Shown one piece after another: positions 9,112 through 19,821 of a stretch of DNA of 25,429 bases. The stretch comes from Byssochlamys sp. IMV 00236. Its lineage: Eukaryota; Ascomycota; Eurotiomycetes; Eurotiales; Thermoascaceae. Where the stretch lies: the NCBI GenBank assembly GCA_001931875.2, contig MSJH02000517.1:1-25429 (forward strand). Reading direction: 5' to 3'. Made by a program: the position numbers and the translations under genes. A model generated the notes under the pieces. That model made no database searches. It saw nothing but the letters and a program-made list of their open reading frames with translations, and had not been told where the DNA came from. Numbering within the stretch: the first letter of the stretch is position 1; every line of letters begins with the position of its first letter.

Positions 9112-12100
9112 ATGTCGACGTCTCAACATTCCCCCGTACCCCAGCACGGGAAGCTGGTCAGTGTCGTGTATGCCAGCCAAATTCTTTTTCGCATTTGCTC
9201 TGTTATCCCGTTTGACAGCTTGAACGAGTTGCTGACAGCCTATATAGACCCGTCGGACTAAAAGAAGCTGCTCTTGACTCTCCAACCTTCCGTGCGAGCA
9301 CCCTACATATTGCCGGCCAGATCGAGTTCATAGAAAGATGGCTCGATGGATACGCCAAGTCCGCAGCAAAACTTACAGCAGAGCTGTCTGCTTTTGAGAG
9401 TATAACAAACACATTTCTGGCGTACACCACGAACCCGATCAACGTCTCCGAAGCCGTCCTCGACCATGACTACACACTGCAGGCGATGAAGCGGTATGGC
9501 GAAAGCGCCAGGGAGATTTGGAATGGAATGATCACAACGATGAGGAGACTGGATCAGCTGGTCGTTGAACCCATCAAGGCGTTTATCCAGGGAGACTTGC
9601 GAAATTTCAAGGTGCGTCTCTTAGTTCATGCGGGCGCTAGAGTCCATGTCTCACATCGTTGCAGGAGACTCGCCGTATCTTAGATCAAACCCAGAAACAG
9701 TACGACCATCTCCTGGCTAGATATTCGGGCCAAGCGAAGACGAAAGAACCATCTGCCCTCAGAGAAGACGCCTTTCAGCTCCACGAGGCTCGTAAGGCTT
9801 ATCTGAAAGCCTCTATGGACTTCTGTATTCAGGCACCTCAAGTTCGGAATGCGCTGGATCGATTATTGGTACGGATATTCTTCGATCAATGGCGGGAAGC
9901 CAAAACCATCCATGACACCCATGTTGCGACGTTCACCAAATGCAGCCCCGAGATGGAACGTATCAAGGGCTGGACACATGAGATGGAGACTAGCGAAAGA
10001 AACTCTCGTCGGGAACTGCTTTCCGCCAGGAAACAGATCGAAGAAGCTGCTGAGCACGCGGCGAGGCCTTCTCGCGAGCTCGAGGACTACTCTGTCTCTA
10101 CGGTTCCTTATCTTGGTTCTCATGGCCCGCCATCTCTCAAGCTATCCAAAGACAAAGGAATCAAACCAGAGAAGCAGGGCTGGCTGTATCTCAGGACGTT
10201 CACGGGAAAGCCTACTCGAACGGTGTGGGTTAGACGCTGGGCTTTTCTCAAGAACGGAATATTTGGCTGTCTCGTACAAGGCTCTCGAACTGGAGGTGTG
10301 GAAGAAAGCGAAAGAATAGGCGTGTTGCTCTGCAGCATTCGACCAGCGTTTCAAGAAGAACGAAGATTTTGTTTCGAGGTCAAGACGAAAAACAATACTA
10401 TAATGCTGCAAGCAGAGTCCCAGAAGGAACTGATGGAATGGATCAATTCCTTTGAGGCAGCTAAACAAAAGGCTCTGGAGAACCCTGCGAGTACCGACCT
10501 TTCAGTTTCGGGAAAGCTCACGGTGCAAGATCCTGCATTTTCGATCTCTCAGCCTCCAGCGCCAGAATTTGCGGCCGATCCCTCCGAGTCTCTAACTCCT
10601 AATGCGAATGATGAGCTACCTTCAACAGATCGAAACGGGAGTCTACCTGTTCCTGAGCGGGACGGCCTGGCCATGCGGAACAGCGCCGAATTCCACAGTT
10701 CGAGACGGCTCACTGGAGATAGGGAAGAATCGAGCGGACGAGATCACGCAGCAAGGATAATTCAGAAACTGGATCTACACCGCAAATCGAATACGACTGG
10801 ACCGAGCTCACCTATGCCGCCTCCTTCTGGTGGTATCGCGAGCCTGATCTCCGCGAGTCATAGTATTCTTCCCTTGCCCGTGCATACAACGGACGACGGA
10901 GCCAAGAGTCGCACTTACAATCTTCGTGAAGCTCCTCCAACGTCTCTAGCACCGCCCACGTTGGCTAATCCTCCTGCTCCCACAAGTATGAGCAAGGCTT
11001 GCGTTATCGTGAGCAATGAGAGAGGAATAGGACTTGGATTCTCAGACAACACGGGGGGCATGCCGAGCGGGATGATGGCCAATCTCTGGGGCAGCTCTAA
11101 CTGGGGTTTTGTTAATAAGCTGGAGCGTGAAAGGGCTCTTCAGCCGGAATCTAACGGGGAGGGCTCGTCGGTGAAGAAGCCTGGATCTCCTATGAGTGAT
11201 TCGTCAAAGAACGCCATTGCGGCAGAGTCAGATGACTCTGCAGCTCCGACTCAACGTTCAGGACCGCGTCACCGACAAACAGTTAGTCTGGATGGAGACG
11301 CAGCCAAATTGCAGAGGGCTGCTATCGGAGTTCCGCACGAGTACCCTAGCTATTATCCTCAGCTGCTCAGGACACAAGATGCCCAGTTCCGGCTTCTTTT
11401 CCCAAATGTGAACAGAGAAGAGAGCTTGGTTTTAGTCTTTAGAGCTACCTGGAGCCCGAACGACCAACAGGAGTTCCCCGGCAGAGCCTATGTTACGACA
11501 CGAAACATCTATTTCTACAGCCATTATTATGGCCTTGTTTTAACAACAAGCGTCCAACTTAGCGCAGTTACAGAGGTTACTGCTGCGCCCGGAAGAGATT
11601 GCGATTTCTTGTTCCTCCACGTTGCTCCGCCAATAGGACAAGATACCCCGGGCAGGATCACTATAAAGACGTTCCTTGAGCCTCTGAGACTTCTCCAAAG
11701 AAGAATAAACTTCCTGATAAGCGAAGCCACTGCTGAGGAGCCGCTTTCTTTGGAAGCGATTCTGAAGACCTTGATCAAGATGGAATCCGAGAGTCCCTCT
11801 AGGGCTCTTAGCGTTGACAGTTGGGAAGACGTCTCTCTCAGCACTCCGGCAGATGCTAGTGCTGTTGCAGGCGACCTCATCCCCGCAAAGGCTGGCAGGG
11901 ATATCAGAGCCCCTATCTATATCGACAAAGATCTTGAGCTCGACTCAACTAAAGCTCATCGCGGGAAGGATGTGGCGAAGTTCAGATTGCCCGCCCAGCC
12001 TGTTCAGTATATTCCTCAGGGGAATCTGAGCCTGGCCGCAGAAAGGGTACTCGAGATCAGCTCTAAAGCGCTGTTCCACGTACTCTTTGGTGACAAGAGC

Positions 12101-13600
12101 GCAGTCTGGCAAATGCTACTGAAGGAAAGAAGGGTTCATAGTGAGTTTTACTGGCTGCCTGTACATTTGGAGGTGTCGCTCACGATCTATAGATATCAAA
12201 CAGGGACCGTGGATCACTTCAGAGTCACGGCATATGAGACGAGACATGTCATATCAGATAGAGACGGTCGACCTCCTTGGTATGTCTTAGCAAGCTGTTG
12301 CTATTTGGATCTTTACTTACAGCCTACAGGGCGGACACAAGAAAACAAAGTATCGGACTATCAAATAATTGACGTCCTAAACGACCACCTGTGTTACGTT
12401 GTTACTGACAAGAGAACGGCCTGGCATCTGCCTTTCCGGCGCAGCTTTCGCCTTGTCAGCAAGATTGTAATCACCTACGTCGCCAAGTCCCGATGCAAGA
12501 TTGCGGTCTATACGAAGGTGGAATGGCTATGGTCTCCCTATTTGCTGAAGAGTGAGCATTATCCTTTCTGGTAAACTAGGTTCTTGGCTAATATTTTATC
12601 AGATATCATTGATAAACAAGCGCTGAGCGACCTGGAACAAGACGCTCTGGACCTTCTTGATCTAGTCAGTGATCAAGTGCGACGATTGGGTCCTCACAGC
12701 CGGACAAAGAGGGCCATTACTATCTTTGGCCAAGTCGGACACCAGAAGCAGGGGTTTGAGCTTCCATCTGATGCTCTTTCTAAGCTAGGTTTCCGCAGAT
12801 CTCGGAAGCAGCGGGCACTGATGCAGTTGGTATCTGAGACATGCTTGTCTTTCCTGGAGAGTGCAGTCTCTTCGCTGATGCTTTGGACTTTCGCGTTGCT
12901 ACGCTGGATTTGGAAGACAACTCGGGCCAACACCGTCATACTGGTCCTACTGTTCTCCAGCCTGCTGATCAATGGGTTCTATTCATCGCGAGATACTTTC
13001 GACTGGTGGCACGAGAGAAACGCAGGGAAATTTATGGCTCGTTTGGGCGTAACCCCGAACAATGTTATGAGCAAAGCAATTTACCTGAGGGATATTGACG
13101 AAGCGATTGCCAACAACACGGTGTGGCGTATTGATGGCAATGGCTCTAGCAGTTGCTTCTCCACATTCCACGAACAGACGCTGGTTAACTATGACCTGCC
13201 GCTGACCTTGACCTCGACCCATCCCAGAGACGCAATATCCAAGAGTGCAGCGAGGCGTCTTCAGGAGACTCGCGAGCGGCTTGGCATGTACCGACATGAT
13301 CTCATTGTTGCACTCCGTGTGGTGAACAGCGTTGAGCGGGAAGTGCTCCAGAACGAGTGGGAACGCTGGCTCCAACAGGAGACGCGTCGCTGTCACCAGG
13401 TTGAGCTCCTGCTCAACCAAGACGACGAGACCACAGAAGTCGATTTCAACTCATTTCCACGTGCAGGAGCCCTCTTTGGCGAACATAGAAATGAGATCAA
13501 GCATCTGTACGAAGATTACTGTAAGAGTTGCTTGCAGGAACAGGAACGCATCGACGAGAACCGGTCTGGAGTTGAACTTGGACGTACTTCCATCCTTTGA
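9112..13600 (+). CDS. sip3: BAR-PH-GRAM-VASt membrane protein, Sip3/Ysp1 (LAM) sterol-transfer family
   Basis: In yeast, Ysp1 and Sip3 belong to the LAM group of sterol-transfer proteins that sit in the ER at contact sites with the plasma membrane. Exons 9112-9167, 9248-9611, 9665-12551 and 12603-13600, with introns of 80, 53 and 51 bases, give 1434 residues. Order of parts: a helical BAR-like region (about 20-290); a PH domain (about 308-405, starting at KQGWLYLRTF); a long Ser/Pro-rich linker; a GRAM domain (about 712-800, with GRAYVTTRNIYFYS); a VASt/StART-like lipid-binding domain (about 935-1105, with HSEFYWLP and WSPYLLK); and a hydrophobic stretch at about 1190-1231 that should anchor the protein. 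Exon 1 is short. I chose donor GT at 9168 because it is the one that restores frame into PVGLKEAALDSPTFRA. Exon 1 and the start are less certain than the rest. The C-terminal 200 residues are charged and helical. Confidence 0.9.
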
Positions 13601-14039
13601 AGAAGCTTCTGAGTATATGTTGGTTAATTGTGTTTCTGTCATTTTCGTTCCATCTGGAAGACGATACCCTGCCGCGTTGGGTCGATTTGGATACGCTCGC
13701 CTGCCCTTGTTTTTCCCCTGCCGGTCTTCTCGGTGTACATAATTCGGCGAGATAGCATCTCCGCCCCGGATATATCCCCAGTCTGTGAGATAGAACTGAT
13801 GTATATATCGACGAATGTGACTGTGTCATGACCGAGATGGATACTATCGTAGTCAAGCCCCTAGCCGGGCCCATTCAGCATGCGCGTCCAGTGATAAAGC
13901 TCCTGTAAGTAGCTCGATCAAAAGCGTCCTGTTCGCGCTCAACGGCCGGCCCGGACAAGGCTTCAGCACAGGAGCACAAGATCCGCGATTCAGATTGCCT
14001 GATACTGAGGTATAGATGTTTCAATGGCAAAGCATATAC
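13601..14039. other. Convergent 3' flanks of the LAM-family gene and SEN15
   Basis: Both neighbouring genes end here, so this should hold two 3' UTRs and their poly(A) signals. No frame with recognisable content; no RNA gene seen. Confidence 0.6.
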
Positions 14040-14636
14040 TCAGTTTTGTCTCGGCTTGACCGTTCCCTCCTGGATGACATAGTACACCACCGTCCCATCA
14101 CCACCAACACCCCTATCCACCATAGCCAAGAGCAACCTCTTCCCACCCCATTCTTGCGTCTTGCTCATCTGTTTCCGCCGCTCATAATACGCGCTTAACT
14201 TCTCCGCTTTATCCTTGGTTTTCTGATCATCCGTCACCTGGGTCAATAGGGGTCTTTCATCCTCCTCCACCTCAGGAAGGGAATCAAAAACCCCCGCGAG
14301 CTTCCGCAGTGTGAATTTCTGCCCTCTCGTGGTGGGAAGGACGAAGAAGCGTTCGGGCCCGATGTCGTCGTCACGGAGGTTGTTTTCGAGCATCCAGAGC
14401 TGCTCGTCTGGGTGCGTGTAGAGACGGTTCGGGGGAATACCAGAGATTAAGGGGATAGATGCATCTTGGTCTGTTGTGCTGGGGAGTTGGTGGATTTGTA
14501 GCGAAGTCCAGAGATGTTGGTGCTTGAGGTTGTGGAGGATCTGGGTGGTGAGGGCGGAGATGGGATCTGAGGAACCGGAAGCGGAGATGAGTGATGTGAG
14601 AGCGGAGGGACTAGGAGGGGAGGTTATTGTCGACAT
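14040..14636 (-). CDS. sen15: tRNA-splicing endonuclease subunit Sen15
   Basis: A non-catalytic subunit of the Sen2-Sen34-Sen54-Sen15 complex that cuts introns out of pre-tRNAs. One exon of 198 residues runs from ATG at 14636 to TGA at 14040-14042. The Sen15 fold is recognised from the block PERFFVLPTTRGQKFTLRKL (about 95-115) and from the C-terminal strand VVYYVIQEGTVKPRQN, which is the family's usual ending. Length fits fungal Sen15 proteins. The first 30 residues are Ser/Pro/Thr-rich and probably flexible. A charged insert with EVEEDERP and KTKDKAEKLSAYYERRKQ separates the two conserved blocks, as in other filamentous fungi. It is divergent from HUT1, with a 559-base gap. Confidence 0.92.
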   Translation of the reverse strand: MSTITSPPSPSALTSLISASGSSDPISALTTQILHNLKHQHLWTSLQIHQLPSTTDQDASIPLISGIPPNRLYTHPDEQLWMLENNLRDDDIGPERFFVLPTTRGQKFTLRKLAGVFDSLPEVEEDERPLLTQVTDDQKTKDKAEKLSAYYERRKQMSKTQEWGGKRLLLAMVDRGVGGDGTVVYYVIQEGTVKPRQN

Positions 14637-15195
14637 TGTGAATTGCGAGTTAGGATGTGGATGTGGATGTTGGAGTTTGCGATAATGTAGATGTGATTTG
14701 AAACTTTTGTCGGATTGATGCGCAGCTTCCGGATGGCTTCAATCGCAGGGCTAGTTTAGCGTTGTTGGAGTTGTTGATGCGTGGAAGCTAGCCAGGGAAT
14801 GTGCGTCAATTGAAATCCTGTAAAATAGAGGCTCTCTGATGTCTACTCCAGCGAGGTTGAAGGTTGATCTCTTCATGCGGGGATCAACGAGAGCGCAAGG
14901 AAAACTAGGGTTGGCGCCAACCCCGTGCGGCGAAAAAGCGCGCTGGTCAGCCTTACCGGACTCCGCGTTCTGGAGCTCCAGTTCAGATAACTGAACACAT
15001 GGCATCAAGGAGTACTTGGATTACTCTCGCCTCCGACGTCCCTTCTTGTCCTTCTTTTTGGAAGATGCTTTCTTGAATAATCACTTCCTATCATTTGTCC
15101 CTTTGAACAGCCCTTCATTGGAGTTCTTTACATCATTCCTCGGACGGGACCACCCGTTTTATCGTAACTAATACATACAGCATCCCTCCGCTGTC
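14637..15195. promoter_or_regulatory. Shared divergent promoter of SEN15 and HUT1
   Basis: 559 bases between the two starts. A perfect palindrome lies near the middle (14908-14923), followed by a CG-rich patch with GCGGCGAAAAAGCGCGC. An 85-codon open frame on the minus strand (14751-15008) has no recognisable content and is not called. Confidence 0.5.
14908..14923. promoter_or_regulatory. Perfect 16-bp palindrome GGGTTGGCGCCAACCC
   Basis: Both strands read the same over 16 bases. The core TTGGCGCC resembles E2F/MBF-type cell-cycle sites, and TTGGC/GCCAA also resembles nuclear-factor-I half-sites. A dimeric regulator is a reasonable guess. It lies about 270-290 bases from each start codon. 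Confidence 0.6.
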
Positions 15196-16564
15196 ATGGC
15201 ACGACAGAAGCAGGCGGCGCCTATACAGCGCACTCCATCCTCTGGGTTTATGCACTCACCTTTGGACTCGCCGGGTCCAAATAACAGAAAGACAAATGGG
15301 TCGACAAAGGAGCCAATTGCGGCAGATGGGAGCGCGTCTATCAGCAGTGCACTTACACCACCTTCAGATAGCCCCGGATTGGTACAACTTGCTATCTGTG
15401 TTCTGGGGATATATGCTTCTTTGTAAGGAATTTCTTTTTTCTGTCAGGATCTAGGATTGAAGAGCTAAGTCTTATTATACGAGTAGTCTATCATGGGCCG
15501 TCCTGCAAGAAGCTATCACAACAACCGCTTATCCTCTTCGTCCCGCAACAACCGAAGAGCCGGAACCCCCAACAGAGCGATGGACCTTCTCTATCGTATT
15601 GAACACCATTCAATCCTCCTTCGCTGCCATAACGGGTTTCCTATACCTGTACTTTTCGACACCTAAGGGCCAGAAAGTACCCTCGATCTTCCCGACTCGT
15701 CGGATCCTCTTTCCCCTGATTCTCGTCAGCATATCCTCTTCATTGGCATCTCCATTTGGCTACGCTAGTCTGGCGCATATCGACTACTTGACGTTTATCC
15801 TCGCGAAGTCCTGCAAACTCCTTCCGGTCATGTTCCTTCACTTGGCCATCTTCCGGAAGCGATATCCTCTGTACAAGTACGGTGTTGTTCTGCTGGTCAC
15901 CCTGGGCGTAGCGACTTTCACATTGTACCATCCAGGTACGAGCAAGAAGGTAGCAGCAGCGTCCGCGAATAAAGCCAGCAGTGGCTCATCTGCTTATGGT
16001 CTCTTCCTCCTCTCCATCAACCTCCTCCTCGACGGCCTCACCAACACTACTCAAGACCATGTCTTCAGCTCCCCGCACCTCTACACCAAGTTCTCCGGTC
16101 CGCAGATGATGGTCGCGCAGAACGTCCTCTCCACCATCCTCACAACCGCCTATCTGCTCGTCATGCCTTATCTCTCAAACAGTGTCATTCTATCCATCCT
16201 GCCGCTCCCGATTCCTCCATCCACAGGATCGGAGCTTTCTTCTGCCATCTCTTTCCTCTCCCGACACCCTCAGGCCTTGAAGGACGTCCTCGGCTTCTCT
16301 ATCTGCGGCGCCATCGGCCAGCTCTTCATCTTCCACACCTTGTCTAGATTCTCCTCCCTTCTGCTCGTCACCGTCACCGTGACACGGAAGATGCTCACTA
16401 TGCTCCTCAGCGTCTTCTGGTTTGGTCACTCGCTCTCTCGCGGCCAGTGGCTAGGTGTGGCGCTCGTTTTCGGCGGTGTTGGAGCCGAGGGCATCGTCCA
16501 GAGACAAGAGAAGAAGGCCAAAGAGAAAGCTAAAGCGAAAGCTGCGGCTGAGAAAGAGCTATGA
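15196..16564 (+). CDS. hut1: UDP-galactose transporter homolog Hut1 (SLC35B1-like), ER nucleotide-sugar carrier
   Basis: Hut1/SLC35B1 proteins are ER membrane carriers of the nucleotide-sugar transporter superfamily, linked to UDP-galactose transport and ER folding; the mammalian member is also described as an ATP/ADP exchanger. Exons 15196-15422 and 15487-16564, with a 64-base intron, give 434 residues. After a polar N-terminal tail of about 60 residues the protein is mostly hydrophobic, with roughly 8-10 membrane segments. The first spans the splice site (LAICVLGIYASFLSWAVLQE). Family hallmarks include FGYASLAHIDYLTFILAKSCKLLPVM (residues about 190-215), a GLTNTTQD loop, and TVTVTRKMLTMLLSVFWFGH near the end. 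The C-terminus is very lysine-rich (KKAKEKAKAKAAAEKEL), consistent with an ER-retention-type cytosolic tail. Intron phase and frame agree across the join. Confidence 0.93.
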
Positions 16565-16847
16565 CGGGGTGGAAACCTACCGTCCTGATACAATATCATG
16601 AATGTCTATCAGACCAGAGTATATTTTTGCTCTTCCCCTTCTTGTCGCTGCTCAACTTTGGCGTGACGCTATTAGACTTTATATAGATGGATACAATAAT
16701 ACCAAACCCTTTACTTTAGATGCAGAAATAAAGGTGCCTATATTACCTGTCTTCCCCATATATAAAATCTGAGATCTTGCCCTGTTTCCTCTATCAATAT
16801 CGAGTTCGAATAATCAATGCTAGAGTGGACAGCTGAATATGTGATAG

Positions 16848-17876
16848 TCAACTCGTCAGACCGAATGAAGAGTATGGTGCAATGCTTGGCTCGCTATGAC
16901 ACCGAGAAGGGCCCTGATCTGGACTTGAAAGTGAGAGAGGCGGTGGGCTTGGTAGGGTGAAAGAATGTCTGCTCTCAGCAGTAGACTCGGCCATTTCATG
17001 ATCAACCCCATGCCGTTTACGCTTCAATTGCGCAGGGTTGACAGCATGCAAAGGGTTCGGTGGTAGTTGGAATGACTGATCTTGGTCGTCCAGATGTGTC
17101 TTCCGTGAGGCTTCAGCAAGTTTGATAGAAGCTTCATCGCTGCCTGAAGCGGGAAACCCATCGCGGACAGATGGGCGGACTGCTATCTGCCCAGCGAGAG
17201 AGGTATCAAGCGCAGCCATGTCGCTGCCATATTGCTCTGTAGATTCTCCAACAACTTCATCCTCATCATCGACTGCCCCTTCATCGTTCGAATCTTGTTC
17301 ATCTTCTAAATTAGCCACTCGGTCTTCCAAAGCCATAGTCGAATCATCCACAGTCATGACCCTCTCTTGTAACTGCTGTTGACTATCCACCAATCCTTCA
17401 ATTTTATCCTCCACATATTCAAACTGTCGCGGGATATCTTGCTCAACAACTTTATACAATGAATACATCGCCTCTCGAAGAACGCGAATATCTTCCCGAC
17501 GAGCTCGTCGCTCCTCATTCAACTCTTCCTGCCAGACTTTCCTTTCATGCTCATATTGAGCTTCAAGTCTTCGCATCTTATCCATCAAGGCTAAATAGCC
17601 TGCTGAGGTACATTCCGTCGACGACTGCGGTATGGAATCATGGGAATGATAGCATGCCTGGTGCCCGCACTCACAGTGAGCTCCCGGTAAGCTCTCATGG
17701 AGGCGGAAGCCCTGGCATGAGCAGCGCTGGTCAGGAGTAGATGAGTGCAAGAGGATAAATTGGCATCCGCCTGTGGGCAGGATAGGCGCAGTAGTAGCGG
17801 AGCCTGAGTCTTCTGATGTATAGGAGTGATGGCTGAATGATGGGTATAATGGTGAAGAGACGCGAGAACCGAACAT
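16848..17876 (-). CDS. Unrecognised protein with Cys/His cluster and coiled coil
   Basis: A single open frame of 342 residues runs from ATG at 17876 to TGA at 16848-16850. I do not recognise the family by name. Residues 52-77 hold a compact Cys/His motif: C52-x-C54, then C68-x-C70-G-H72-x2-C75-x-H77. It looks able to bind one or two zinc ions but is not a standard RING, PHD or C2H2 pattern. Residues about 95-150 form a charged helical stretch (KMRRLEAQYEHERKVWQEEL), and 155-195 continue as a probable coiled coil. An acidic run (DEQDSNDEGAVDDEDEVV) follows. The C-terminal third is Ser/Pro-rich, with a basic KRKRHG patch that may be a nuclear signal. No membrane segment is visible. It converges with HUT1, 283 bases away. 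A nuclear or scaffold role is possible but is only inferred. Confidence 0.75.
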   Translation of the reverse strand: MFGSRVSSPLYPSFSHHSYTSEDSGSATTAPILPTGGCQFILLHSSTPDQRCSCQGFRLHESLPGAHCECGHQACYHSHDSIPQSSTECTSAGYLALMDKMRRLEAQYEHERKVWQEELNEERRARREDIRVLREAMYSLYKVVEQDIPRQFEYVEDKIEGLVDSQQQLQERVMTVDDSTMALEDRVANLEDEQDSNDEGAVDDEDEVVGESTEQYGSDMAALDTSLAGQIAVRPSVRDGFPASGSDEASIKLAEASRKTHLDDQDQSFQLPPNPLHAVNPAQLKRKRHGVDHEMAESTAESRHSFTLPSPPPLSLSSPDQGPSRCHSEPSIAPYSSFGLTS

Positions 17877-19821
17877 CAGGATAGAGACACTGCAGTGTCG
17901 TCAATGATCAGGAGTAGCGTAGAAAGGTAGAATGGGCATTGGGACATTGGGTAGAGCCACTAAATAAAGTCTTTGATTGAGAAAGCAGGTCCGTGCTATA
18001 CGTATTTATAGCAACAGGATATCCCCAGGATGCGAGATTGAATCGCAACGCCAATGTGCTATGGAACTCAACTCATTAATCAGGCGCACGTATAGTATAG
18101 TGAAGTGTACGCTAAGGGCGATGGGACAGGGGACAGAAGGGAAGTTTATATAGCGAATCCCAGATGTATGTATGTACAGCGAAATGGCCGAAAAGAATGA
18201 TCCGGCAGAAGAAAACGGACAATGGAAGAGCAACGGAAAATAATCCAGCAAATCAAGTAGGCGACTAGGAAGATCAAAATGGAAATAACTTTTCACCGGG
18301 GTGATATAGTAACAGCATTGCTTAACTCGCACAGCGCGAGACACCAATTAGTTCTCACACGAGGTTGAAGGCCAACCTCGAGCAAGGGCCTGGAGCTTCA
18401 GCCGGGGAACAAAGGCGATCAGATACTGCCGCACCGAACGCCTAGCCATGCAGTCTGGATGTGCATGTCCGTGCCATCGGGATCCTAAGATCAGCCGGTA
18501 AACCTTGGGATTAATCGACAGGAAATGGACCCAGACCAAGCTGGACCTAAGTGGGAGACATCGAGATAGATCGCCATCCGCTATGTAATACCTGTCAACG
18601 TCCACTAGACAATATACCTTCTCTATCAGGTCTATTTCGTACTTTGGGCTTCTCAGAAGTACTGTACCGCGAACGATTCTATGATACGTCTAGTAGATCT
18701 ATGTCGGACGAGCGGGAGCATTAGGAATCCAGGGCAATCCCCGACGACGGAAGAAAAGTGTGCGAGAGAGTCGTAGCTCTTGGTGTTCGGTGGTTCGAAT
18801 GCCGAAGTCGTGGGGGTTTCTTCTCCCTAGCGTTTCGATAAATCAACCCCATGGAGCGGCGGTGTCACATACAATCTTTAGTAGAGAACATCAGAACTAC
18901 TTCGTGGGGGGGGAAGAAAGGATATTTAGCCATTTAGAATCTATTCTTGTCTAGAATCGAGACTCGGAGGCCTGATCTGGCCCATTTTGTTTCTCGATAG
19001 GTATAGGCGCGAAGCTAACTGCAGTATGTAAATATCCATCCCGCAGCGTTCGCGGACCCTGCGTGTCAAGAGCGTCAGCAGATGAATCAGAGACGCCGCC
19101 GCTTCTGATATCAAAACAGATGTCTCGAACTCTCGTGAGATCAGGCTCCATCGTTGTGCTTGGCTCCAGTTCGTTCTCGAGCGACCATCCCACGCGAACC
19201 CGCACTAAGCATTTATGTACTTAAAGCGGGGTGAGAGAACTGTCTCGGCTGGAACTATCTCGCGTGTCTGATTCACTCAGCCTGAATCCAAGATGATATC
19301 TTTTCTGCATGCCGCGAACCATTGGTTACTTAGTGCCGGGATAACTGAGACTCTGCCATGAGAGAGAGATGTGATATTCTCCAATTGGTTGTTGCCGCCG
19401 GGCATTTTGTCTGGAATCTAGATAGCACAGACACAGTTTAGAAACTTTTGGACCATGTGGTTTAGCCCGCATGGGGATTTCCTGGAGATTGTTTCTATGA
19501 GCTAAGGAGAACTGAAGTTTGATGAATCCCGTCGTCCCATATATGTACTGTAGGGCATGTGCACCTGCTCAACAATGGCTTTCAATTTCATGGTCCTCCG
19601 ACAAGTTTAGCAAATTCCTGAGTATTAGGTTCCCCAAAGATTTTACAATTTATATATTTACCAAATGCAGTGCGTCACTATAATGACAAGCCTTCCCTGA
19701 AACCAAGCAAAGATTCGTAGTTCATTAAAAAAGTGATATAGAAACGGAAATTCGCATATTGATCTTACACATATATAATCATGAATTAATTCCAAACAGA
19801 AACTTCTCAAATAAAGCTATC
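17877..19821. other. Long intergenic region with no supported gene
   Basis: About 1.95 kb. The left part is the probable promoter of the Cys/His protein gene, and the right end is the 3' flank of the parvulin gene. Minus-strand open frames of 113, 85 and 84 codons (18006-18347, 18348-18605, 18951-19205) have no recognisable motifs. A short hairpin is present at 18360-18380. No transposon ends, tRNA or recognisable pseudogene were seen. Confidence 0.5.
18360..18380. repeat. Short perfect hairpin
   Basis: CGAGGTTG and its exact complement CAACCTCG flank a 5-base loop. It is isolated and not followed by a T-run. It may be a protein-binding site or chance. Confidence 0.5.

Noticed and set aside
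14751..15008. 85-codon minus-strand frame in the SEN15/HUT1 promoter
   Set aside because: No motif or good codon bias; it overlaps the palindrome and the probable HUT1 leader.
18775..18810. GGTTCGAATGCC, similar to a tRNA T-arm
   Set aside because: Upstream sequence does not form the D-arm, anticodon arm or acceptor stem of a tRNA.
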